DNA from: Piscirickettsiaceae bacterium
GTDB lineage: Bacteria; Pseudomonadota; Gammaproteobacteria; Nitrosococcales; Methylophagaceae
Direction of reading: 5' to 3'
DNA length: 5,111 nt
Assembly: GCA_018646825.1 (NCBI GenBank)
Contig: JABGUA010000165.1
Span: forward strand, 1 to 5,111
Part shown: piece by piece, positions 1 to 5,111 of the stretch
Numbering within the stretch: the stretch's first letter is position 1
Layout: each line of letters starts with the position of its first letter
Translations under genes and position numbers: made by a program
Notes under the pieces: model-generated
Databases searched by the model: none
Told to the model about the DNA's origin: nothing
Seen by the model: the letters and a program-made list of their open reading frames with translations, nothing else

Positions 1-34
1 CCTTTTCATTATCGCGAATCGCCACATCTGATTG
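1..34. other. Left-edge fragment downstream of tatD, no identifiable gene
   Basis: These 34 bases follow the tatD stop codon. On the minus strand there is an ATG at 27-25 whose frame stays open to the edge for nine codons, and an overlapping GTG at 25-23 in another frame that is also open. On the plus strand two frames are open from the edge and run into tatD, stopping near 60-69. The fragment is too short to choose between a next gene in the same operon, the tail of a convergent gene and spacer. No terminator hairpin is visible. Confidence 0.3.
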
Positions 35-805
35 TTACTGGACTGTTGGAAATAACGTATAAAAGTTAGCCGTCGTCGCCTTTGCGATACTCTCAACTGA
101 TTGCCCTCGCAACTCAGCTAAAAATTCGGCTACATTCTTAACAAAGGCCGGTTGATTCGTTTTTCCACGATGCGGTACTGGCGCTAGATAAGGTGAATCT
201 GTCTCAATCAGAATCCGGTCGAGTGGCAATTTTTTTGCTACCTCTTGCAAGGTTTTAGCACTCTTAAACGTCACGATGCCTGACAAAGAAATATAAAAAC
301 CAATATCTAAGGCTCTTTTGGCTGTAGACCAATCCTCGGTAAAGCAATGAATGATGCCGCCTGCCTCTTTCGCTTGCTCTTCTTCCAAAATCGTCATTGT
401 GTCCTCACGTGCTTCTCGTGTATGGATAATCAATGGCTTCTTAAGGGTTTTTGCAGCTTCAATATGGGTCCGAAAACGATCCCGTTGCCATGCCAAATCA
501 CCTTCACTTCGAAAATAATCAAGGCCTGTCTCTCCAATGGCAATCACTTTTTCATTGTCAGCTAATGCAAGCAATTCTTCTACAGTAAAGTTTTCAGTTT
601 GATCAATGTTTGGGTGAATACCAACACTCGCTGACAAATAATCATTTGAATTTACCAATGATAAAATGTCATTGCAGCTACTTTTATCAATTGATATACA
701 CAAAATATGTTCAATCTGATTGGCTTTGGCATTATCAATAGCTTTAGCAATACCACCCGCTTCCTCTGCCAGCAAATTGAGGTGGCAATGGGAGTCGATT
801 AGCAT
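35..805 (-). CDS. tatD: TatD-family metal-dependent hydrolase (YcfH-like putative deoxyribonuclease)
   Basis: 256-residue cytosolic TIM-barrel hydrolase of the TatD family, whose members bind divalent metals; several show 3'-5' DNase activity, but the physiological substrate of the YcfH-type members is uncertain. All family signatures are present: the N-terminal metal-binding HxH (DSHCHL, His6 and His8), GIHPN near 62-66, GETGLDY with Glu92, IIHTREA with His128, IIHCF with His153, and ETDSPYLAPVPHRG with the catalytic Asp203. The length fits the family (about 260 residues). I chose the ATG at 805 because the family normally begins only a few residues before DSHxHL and because an AGGA lies 9 bases upstream. 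An in-frame GTG at 841 would add 12 residues with no counterpart in the family that I recall. The gene lies 45 bases after pilZ, as expected for the holB-pilZ-tatD order. It looks intact. Which TatD-family paralogue it matches (TatD or YcfH) is inferred from its place next to holB. Confidence 0.93.
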   Translation of the reverse strand: MLIDSHCHLNLLAEEAGGIAKAIDNAKANQIEHILCISIDKSSCNDILSLVNSNDYLSASVGIHPNIDQTENFTVEELLALADNEKVIAIGETGLDYFRSEGDLAWQRDRFRTHIEAAKTLKKPLIIHTREAREDTMTILEEEQAKEAGGIIHCFTEDWSTAKRALDIGFYISLSGIVTFKSAKTLQEVAKKLPLDRILIETDSPYLAPVPHRGKTNQPAFVKNVAEFLAELRGQSVESIAKATTANFYTLFPTVQ

Positions 806-812
806 AGCATTA

Positions 813-818
813 AGTCCT
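813..818 (-). promoter_or_regulatory. Ribosome binding site that fixes the tatD start
   Basis: Read on the minus strand the site is AGGACT, with its AGGA core 9 bases before the ATG at 805-803. It is the best Shine-Dalgarno match in front of any complete gene in this window and supports the short TatD start over the GTG at 841. Confidence 0.7.
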
Positions 819-850
819 AAAGATGAAGGTGTTGCGAACACACATTGTGT

Positions 851-1204
851 TTACATTGTATGAGTTGGTTTATCCGATGTGAGCTTTTCAGCCAAATAAT
901 TTTCTATTTTATTTTTAACCGCACTGGCTGCCCCATCCATCTCACTAAAGTGGACGCCAATACCGGCTGCTTGGTTGTTCTGTGCACCTTTGGGTGTAAT
1001 CCAAGCGATATTTCCTGCAACAGGTATTTTATCTGCTTCAGTCATTAAGGTCAGCAGAATGAACACTTCTTCTCCGAGCTGATAAATTTTATTAGTCGGT
1101 ATAAATAAGCCTCCATTTTTCAAAAATGGCATGTAGGCATGGTACAGCAAGTTATCATCTGAAATCTTTAATGACAAAATGCCTTTTCTTGGGTTCATCG
1201 CCAT
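851..1204 (-). CDS. pilZ: Type IV pilus assembly protein PilZ
   Basis: 117-residue single-domain cytosolic protein, the usual length for the founding PilZ of type IV pilus systems. In Pseudomonas and Xanthomonas this protein is needed for pilus assembly and twitching, and in Xanthomonas it bridges the extension ATPase PilB and FimX. The sequence closely follows the Pseudomonas protein as I recall it: GILSLKI at 8-14, YMPFLKNGGLFIPTNK at 24-39, the LGEEVF strand at 43-48, PVAG and WITPKGAQ at 61-75, AAGIGVHF at 79-86, and a final PTHTM. The c-di-GMP signature (RxxxR followed by D/NxSxxG) is absent: only one Arg (R6) lies in the N-terminal part and the loop reads KNGG. It is therefore not expected to bind c-di-GMP directly. 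It starts 20 bases after holB. The AAGG at 1220-1217 is 12 bases before the ATG, rather far; a second in-frame ATG two codons on (1198) is possible. Confidence 0.95.
   Translation of the reverse strand: MAMNPRKGILSLKISDDNLLYHAYMPFLKNGGLFIPTNKIYQLGEEVFILLTLMTEADKIPVAGNIAWITPKGAQNNQAAGIGVHFSEMDGAASAVKNKIENYLAEKLTSDKPTHTM
855..883 (-). promoter_or_regulatory. Tentative sigma-70-like promoter for tatD inside the 3' end of pilZ
   Basis: On the minus strand CTCACA (883-878) lies 17 bases before TACAAT (860-855). The -10 matches the consensus at 5 of 6 positions and the -35 at 4 of 6, with ideal spacing. Transcription would start near 848, leaving a leader of about 43 bases before the tatD ATG. The -10 is also explained by codons for the conserved final Thr-Met of PilZ, so chance is a serious alternative. 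Confidence 0.2.
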
Positions 1205-1224
1205 ATCTTTTTAAGCCCTTAACA

Positions 1225-2178
1225 CTAATGGTTCAGCACGGTGTTTTCTGATGTTGGATAATCCATTACCGAAACCATAAACTGCTCTATTAACAATACC
1301 TTGTTAATATTATTTGATGAAGATAATAACTTTATTGTATTGATGATGCAATCGTAGATCTGCCAATTTTGAGGATTACTTCTTAGATTTTGTTGTTTGC
1401 TATTGTTAGCGATACGATCTTTCAATCTAAGCTGTAAATAGTGCATCACTAATTTAAGATCATACTTCTGCCATTGTTGTGCTAGTTGAACTGGGTTGGC
1501 CTTATGCTGCAATAAAGCTGTGAAATCACGGGAGACTTGCTCTAGATAGTCTAAGCTACCATCAGCTAATAGAGACAAAGCGGTTAGAGGCGCTGATTTT
1601 GCCATAGTTAAAGCTTTTTCTATGTCCGTTTGTATAAAATCACCTTCACTTTTAAGCCAAGAGATGGCCATATCCGCTGATGGCAGAGACGAAGGCACTT
1701 TTTGACAGCGGCTTAATATTGTAATTGGTAAATGTGCCAATGCAGAACTAATTAAAATTAAAAATGTATTTTGTTGCGGCTCTTCTAATAATTTTAATAG
1801 ACTATTACTCGCATTGATATTCATTGCTTCTGCAGGCATTAATATCGCTGTTTTCCACTGGGAAACATTGGCCGTTAATGTTTGCTTTTGTTTAAGGCCT
1901 CGGATTTGTTCTATTTTGATTTGCTTGCCATCTTCTTCGGGAGAAATAACGGTATGATCGGGATGATTACCTGCCAAAAATAATTGGCAGCTATGGCATT
2001 CGCCACACGGCTCAATCAAATCCTGCTGTTCACATAACACCAACATCGCCATTTTCTCAGCCAGTGTTAATTGTCCTAGACCTGATACGCCTGTCAAGAT
2101 AACGGCATGAGGAACACGTTGTTGCTCATATTGCTGCGTAAATCGCTGCCAAGTCTCTATCTGCCAAGGATATAGCAT
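1225..2178 (-). CDS. holB: DNA polymerase III subunit delta'
   Basis: 317-residue AAA+ protein, the delta' subunit of the clamp loader that places the beta sliding clamp on primed DNA. Visible parts in order: YPWQ at 3-6, a P-loop-like GVSGLGQL (30-37), a four-cysteine zinc module (Cys49, Cys58, Cys61, Cys64), NHPD at 71-74, PAEAMN at 115-120 where an ATPase would have its Walker B acids, SLLKLLEEP at 126-134, and the SRC motif (Ser156-Arg157-Cys158), whose Arg acts as the finger towards the ATP site of the adjacent subunit. The P-loop has Gln36 in place of Lys and Walker B is degenerate. This fits the known role of delta' as a non-hydrolysing stator. The C-terminal third is much less conserved, as usual for the collar domain. 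The start lies 2 bases after the tmk stop, with no clear Shine-Dalgarno, so translation is probably coupled to tmk. Confidence 0.95.
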   Translation of the reverse strand: MLYPWQIETWQRFTQQYEQQRVPHAVILTGVSGLGQLTLAEKMAMLVLCEQQDLIEPCGECHSCQLFLAGNHPDHTVISPEEDGKQIKIEQIRGLKQKQTLTANVSQWKTAILMPAEAMNINASNSLLKLLEEPQQNTFLILISSALAHLPITILSRCQKVPSSLPSADMAISWLKSEGDFIQTDIEKALTMAKSAPLTALSLLADGSLDYLEQVSRDFTALLQHKANPVQLAQQWQKYDLKLVMHYLQLRLKDRIANNSKQQNLRSNPQNWQIYDCIINTIKLLSSSNNINKVLLIEQFMVSVMDYPTSENTVLNH

Positions 2179-2180
2179 GT

Positions 2181-2804
2181 CTACAGCAAGGGGCTTAATA
2201 ATCTAATCAATTGTTGTTGAATATTATCGATAGATAAGCTGGCATCAACAACTTTGATCCGGTCGGGCTGTGCAATAGCACTGTGCAAATAGCTTTCTCG
2301 TATTTTTTCAAAAAAAGTGACCTTTTCTTGTTCAAAACGATCTATCGCTTCATTTCTCTGAACAACACGTTTTAATCCAATCTCGACAGGGAGATCAAAT
2401 AATAAGGTTAATTCTGGCATTAAGCCTTGTAGCGTCCATTCGGCAAGCGCTTGAATACGCTGCTGAGAAACCCCTCTGCCACCACCTTGGTAGGCGAAGG
2501 TCGCATCAATAAAACGATCACATAAAACCCAATCACCCCTATTTAATGCTGGGTTAATCACTTGTTTGATATGTTCTGCACGCGCTGCAAACATCAATAA
2601 CAATTCAGTTTCAACAGCCATCGCGGGATCTGCAGGTGTGAGTAATAAATTGCGAATCTGTTCGCCAAGTTCGGTACCGCCAGGTTCGCGAGTCACAATG
2701 ACAGTTTTACCCTGAGCAATAAGGTATTGCTGTATAAAACTTACTTGTGTCGACTTTCCTGCACCTTCGACACCTTCGATACTGATAAATTTTCCGGTCA
2801 TCAT
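2181..2804 (-). CDS. tmk: Thymidylate kinase (dTMP kinase)
   Basis: Phosphorylates dTMP to dTDP with ATP, the last specific step towards dTTP; cytosolic. The protein has 207 residues, typical of bacterial enzymes. Motifs: P-loop GVEGAGKST (11-19), REPGGTELGE (39-48) of the dTMP-binding region, FAAR (72-75), the DRF motif (Asp96-Arg97) followed by AYQGGGRG (104-111), and a LID region around 149-158 (QRNEAIDRFE) that carries arginines as in the E. coli-type enzyme. The gene begins inside the mltG stop: ATG at 2804-2802 overlaps TGA (2803-2801) by four bases, and a second in-frame ATG follows at 2801-2799. A GAAG at 2810-2807 is 2 bases from the first ATG and 5 from the second. The family's usual N-terminus (MTGxF-like) also fits the second, so the true protein may be 206 residues. 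Expression is probably coupled to mltG. Confidence 0.96.
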   Translation of the reverse strand: MMTGKFISIEGVEGAGKSTQVSFIQQYLIAQGKTVIVTREPGGTELGEQIRNLLLTPADPAMAVETELLLMFAARAEHIKQVINPALNRGDWVLCDRFIDATFAYQGGGRGVSQQRIQALAEWTLQGLMPELTLLFDLPVEIGLKRVVQRNEAIDRFEQEKVTFFEKIRESYLHSAIAQPDRIKVVDASLSIDNIQQQLIRLLSPLL

Positions 2805-3805
2805 TTCTTCAACTGATATTGTCTTACGGCTTTGTTATGTTGAACTAAAGTATCCGAAAACACATGTCGCCCTTCGTGCCCTGTAGCAACAAAATAAAGA
2901 CTCGTGCCCTCTGACGGGTTGAGTGCAGCTTGAATGGCAGCTTTACTTGGTAGCGCTATTGGACTTGGCGGTAAGCCGTATCGTGTATAAGTATTATATA
3001 CCGTATCTGTCGTCAAATCTTTACGGCGAATATTACCTTTGTATTTCTCTCCCATACCATAAATCACTGTCGGATCAGCTTGTAACCTCATTCCCATTCG
3101 TAATCGGCGTACAAAAACACCAGCAATTTCAGGCCTTTCTTCAGCTATGCCTGATTCTTTTTCGATAATTGAGGCCATTATTAATGCTTCATAAGGCGTT
3201 TTATAAAGTAACTTTTCTGCTTTGTTTTGCCATGCTTCAGCCAACGTTTTTTGCATTAATTGATAAGCGCGCATTAATATCGCTTTATCTGTTGTTCCTG
3301 CCGAGAAGTAATATGTTTCCGGAGCAAACTCACCTTCACCATGACGCCCATTACCATCAAGCATCTGCATAACTGTCTTTAAATCACTGGTTTCTATGGT
3401 TTGAATAAACCGGTTATCTGATGCAATGGCTGCTAAAACCTGCTGACTTGTCATACCTTCAATAATAGTAAAACTATGCTGAACAACATCACCTTTGATA
3501 AAAAGCGCTAAGACGTCAGGTAAAGTCAGAGTTGGTGTTAGCCTATATTCTCCTGCTTTTATCTTGTGAGCAGAGTCCTTATAACGGGCGTACCAATATA
3601 AGTAGCTTGCCGGAAAAGGGGTGATACCTTGTTCTGTTAACTGTCTACTGACTTGTTGTAAGTTTGCCCCAGACTGAATATTAAAGCTTGTGTTTGTCGG
3701 TTCAATGTTAATCGGCGTCGTTAAAAACCGTTGATATTCATTAAAAATGGCAACACCAACAATGATCAATAGCACCGGCAATAATAATTTCAAGAATAAA
3801 CGCAT
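2801..3805 (-). CDS. mltG: Endolytic murein transglycosylase MltG
   Basis: 334-residue inner-membrane enzyme of the YceG/MltG family. It cleaves nascent peptidoglycan glycan strands internally, leaving 1,6-anhydro ends, and is thought to set strand length near the elongation machinery. A single hydrophobic anchor spans about residues 3-21 after a short Arg/Lys start, with the rest predicted in the periplasm. An N-terminal LysM-like region follows (about 40-105, including AGEYRL at 84-89). The catalytic domain holds EGEFAPETY (157-165), the ASIIEKES motif (211-218) whose Glu215 corresponds to the catalytic Glu of E. coli MltG, LQADPTVIYG (241-250), YNTYTRYGLPPSPI (270-283), ALNPS (294-298) and GRHVFS (312-317). 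Length and motifs indicate an intact protein. It starts 2 bases after the pabC stop; the nearest GAG is about 14 bases upstream, so initiation probably depends on coupling. Confidence 0.96.
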   Translation of the reverse strand: MRLFLKLLLPVLLIIVGVAIFNEYQRFLTTPINIEPTNTSFNIQSGANLQQVSRQLTEQGITPFPASYLYWYARYKDSAHKIKAGEYRLTPTLTLPDVLALFIKGDVVQHSFTIIEGMTSQQVLAAIASDNRFIQTIETSDLKTVMQMLDGNGRHGEGEFAPETYYFSAGTTDKAILMRAYQLMQKTLAEAWQNKAEKLLYKTPYEALIMASIIEKESGIAEERPEIAGVFVRRLRMGMRLQADPTVIYGMGEKYKGNIRRKDLTTDTVYNTYTRYGLPPSPIALPSKAAIQAALNPSEGTSLYFVATGHEGRHVFSDTLVQHNKAVRQYQLKK

Positions 3806-3807
3806 TG

Positions 3808-4626
3808 TTATTTATCGCACTCGGCTAATGCCTTTTGAAGAAACTGTGTAATAAAACCAACGGGGTATAGTTTATTGGAAATAGCTGAGACAGGCCAAAT
3901 ACCGATCACGCTATTACAAACAAAGACTTCGTCTGCTTCGGCGAGTGCTTTCTTGGTAATTATTTGTTCTTGTACGGAGATGCCACTGCGTGTTGCCAAT
4001 TGAATGACTTGAGCTCGAACCACTCCGGCAATTCCTGCTCGCGTGACGACCGGCGTATATAGCTTATCCGATGCAACAATGAAAAGATTACTCATCGTGC
4101 CTTCAATAATATTATCGTCATCGTCAGACATAATCCCTTCAGCAATGTCCGGATCATCCCATTCATTTCGTGCTAGGACTTGTTCTAAACGATTAAGGTG
4201 TTTTATTCCTGCTAAACGACTGTTAATAGATAAAGTTTGTTCACAAAAGCGAAGTAATACACCGTCTTTTTGATAATATTCAGGAAATGTCGGATGACTA
4301 TGTGTCGAAATAATGCGTGTTGGCAATGCACTATTATCGGAGAAATAGCCCCGGCTCCCCTCTCCTCGCGTTACTGTAATTTTAATGACCGCTTGTTCTT
4401 GTTGCAGCGCCTCACAGACAAGTGCTAACTCAGAAAGCAATTCATCTTGTTGCTTAAAATTAATAGACAATAAGTCACAACTTGTAAAAAGTCGTTCTAG
4501 ATGTTGTTCTAGAAATTCTGGCTTCCCATTACGGTAAGCGATGGTTTCAAAAACACCATCACCATATTGCAGCCCCCTATCGAAGACGCTCACTTTATCG
4601 TTGTTTTTACCATTAATTAAAACCAT
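3808..4626 (-). CDS. pabC: Aminodeoxychorismate lyase
   Basis: 272-residue pyridoxal-phosphate enzyme of fold type IV (branched-chain aminotransferase-like). It splits 4-amino-4-deoxychorismate into p-aminobenzoate and pyruvate for folate synthesis; cytosolic, acting after PabA/PabB. The N-terminus has VFDRGLQYGDGVFET (14-28). The motif AGIKHLNRLEQVLAR (139-153) is almost identical to that of the E. coli enzyme and contains the PLP Schiff-base Lys142. EGTMSNLF (175-182) supplies Glu175, and TRAGIAGVVR (195-204) and VCNSVIGIWPV (236-246) form the cofactor phosphate and substrate side. The Lys142 region and the GIWPV end favour PabC over D-amino acid or branched-chain aminotransferases. So does its place between fabF and mltG. 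It starts 12 bases after fabF; no good Shine-Dalgarno is visible and a weak hairpin lies across the junction. The acidic run at 168-171 does not change the spacing to Glu175 compared with E. coli. Confidence 0.95.
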   Translation of the reverse strand: MVLINGKNNDKVSVFDRGLQYGDGVFETIAYRNGKPEFLEQHLERLFTSCDLLSINFKQQDELLSELALVCEALQQEQAVIKITVTRGEGSRGYFSDNSALPTRIISTHSHPTFPEYYQKDGVLLRFCEQTLSINSRLAGIKHLNRLEQVLARNEWDDPDIAEGIMSDDDDNIIEGTMSNLFIVASDKLYTPVVTRAGIAGVVRAQVIQLATRSGISVQEQIITKKALAEADEVFVCNSVIGIWPVSAISNKLYPVGFITQFLQKALAECDK

Positions 4627-4638
4627 CTGAAAAGTGAC

Positions 4639-5111
4639 TTACACTTTCTTAAAAATCAGTGTGCCATTGGTACCACCAAAACCAAATGAGTTTGACATCG
4701 AAACATCAATTTTCATTTGTCTTGCAGTATGCGGCACATAATCCAAATCACATTCGGGATCTGGATTATCTAAGTTGATTGTAGGAGGAGCGACTTGATC
4801 CCGAATCGCCAGAGCACTAAATACCGCTTCAACACCTCCTGCGGCACCCAAAAGATGGCCGATCATAGATTTAGTTGAACTGACAGCGACTGATTCAGCA
4901 GCATGACCCAGTGCCGTTTTAACAGCTTGGCTTTCTGCGACATCACCTGCCGGCGTCGATGTCCCATGGGCATTAATATAGTCAATTTGGTCTGGATTAA
5001 GGCCGGCATCTTTCATTGCACTGACCATACAACGCCCTGCTCCTTCACCACCTTTAGATGGCATCGTCATGTGATAAGCATCTGAGCTCATTCCTGACCC
5101 TGCTAATTCAG
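4639..5111 (-). CDS. fabF: Beta-ketoacyl-ACP synthase II, C-terminal part (5' end beyond window)
   Basis: The last 156 codons of FabF, which condenses malonyl-ACP with acyl-ACP in fatty acid elongation and, in E. coli, handles the palmitoleate-to-vaccenate step. The reading frame is open to the right edge and continues upstream of the ATG at 5091 as ELAGSG, which matches the family just before SSDAYHMT, so that ATG is internal and not a start. The C-terminal half of the catalytic triad is present: His in NAHGTSTP (codon 4968-4966) and His in the GHLLGAAG motif (codon 4857-4855), with the TKSM lysine just before it. Downstream are PPTINLDNPD, LDYVPH and NSFGFGGTN, ending in LIFKK plus Val. The active-site Cys lies outside the window. 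FabF is preferred to FabB because of these motifs and because pabC follows. In relatives acpP precedes it. Confidence 0.96.
   Translation of the reverse strand, partial: ELAGSGMSSDAYHMTMPSKGGEGAGRCMVSAMKDAGLNPDQIDYINAHGTSTPAGDVAESQAVKTALGHAAESVAVSSTKSMIGHLLGAAGGVEAVFSALAIRDQVAPPTINLDNPDPECDLDYVPHTARQMKIDVSMSNSFGFGGTNGTLIFKKV

Noticed and set aside
347..565. Open frame on the plus strand opposite tatD
   Set aside because: Antisense to conserved TatD motifs, Cys/Phe-rich composition typical of a shadow frame.
845..1048. Open frame on the plus strand opposite pilZ
   Set aside because: Antisense to conserved PilZ coding sequence, with no known motif; not a gene.
1211..1222. Palindrome TTAAGCCCTTAA in the holB-pilZ gap
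   Set aside because: Arms of 5 bases around a 2-base centre cannot form a stable RNA hairpin and there is no T-run; probably chance in AT-rich spacer.
2923..3372. Open frames on the plus strand opposite mltG
   Set aside because: They lie wholly inside the strongly supported mltG gene, lack recognisable domains and have no convincing ribosome binding sites; shadow frames.
4113..4130. Run of four aspartates in PabC that looked like an insertion
   Set aside because: The distance from the preceding conserved Glu to Glu175 is the same as in the E. coli enzyme as I recall it, so it is substitution, not insertion.
4494..4513. Two copies of GTTCTAGA 12 bases apart
   Set aside because: They encode the two Leu-Glu pairs in the LEQHLER stretch of PabC, conserved as protein; no sign of a DNA-level repeat element.
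4639..5091. ATG at 5091 as a start giving a short 150-residue protein
   Set aside because: The frame continues upstream to the edge with residues that match FabF, so the gene is cut by the window and not a short independent gene.

Overview
The window is one compact run of seven genes, all on the minus strand. Read in transcription order from the right edge they are fabF (3' part only), pabC, mltG, tmk, holB, pilZ and tatD. This order is the familiar chromosomal fatty-acid, folate, cell-wall and replication cluster of gammaproteobacteria. A pilZ gene between holB and tatD is the arrangement known from Pseudomonas-type genomes, whereas E. coli has no pilZ at this place. With the moderate, slightly AT-rich base composition, this suggests a type IV pilus-bearing gammaproteobacterium outside the Enterobacteriaceae. 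A marine or methylotrophic lineage is possible, but I cannot name a genus from the sequence alone.

Layout: 5111-4639 holds the C-terminal 156 codons of fabF. pabC follows after 12 bases (4626-3808), mltG after 2 bases (3805-2801), tmk overlaps the end of mltG by 4 bases (2804-2181), and holB follows after 2 bases (2178-1225). pilZ comes after 20 bases (1204-851) and tatD after 45 bases (805-35). The last 34 bases at the left edge carry no identifiable gene. No stretch over 300 bases lacks a gene, and there are no RNA genes, mobile elements, CRISPR arrays or long repeats.

The genes serve several growth processes: fatty acid elongation (FabF), p-aminobenzoate synthesis for folate (PabC), glycan-strand cleavage that sets peptidoglycan length (MltG), dTTP supply (Tmk), the clamp loader of DNA polymerase III (HolB), type IV pilus assembly (PilZ) and a TatD-family metal-dependent hydrolase. 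The 2-base gaps, the 4-base overlap and the poor Shine-Dalgarno sequences before pabC, mltG and holB indicate co-transcription with translational coupling. The main promoter must lie upstream, beyond the right edge. tatD has the longest leader and its own clear ribosome binding site, which places its start at 805 rather than at an upstream in-frame GTG at 841.

I found no convincing new biological system. The region reads as ordinary, intact core genome. The findings are small: a start-site correction, a tentative internal promoter with an overlapping palindromic repeat before tatD, a PilZ without the c-di-GMP signature, a HolB with a degenerate P-loop, and a weak hairpin at the fabF/pabC junction.
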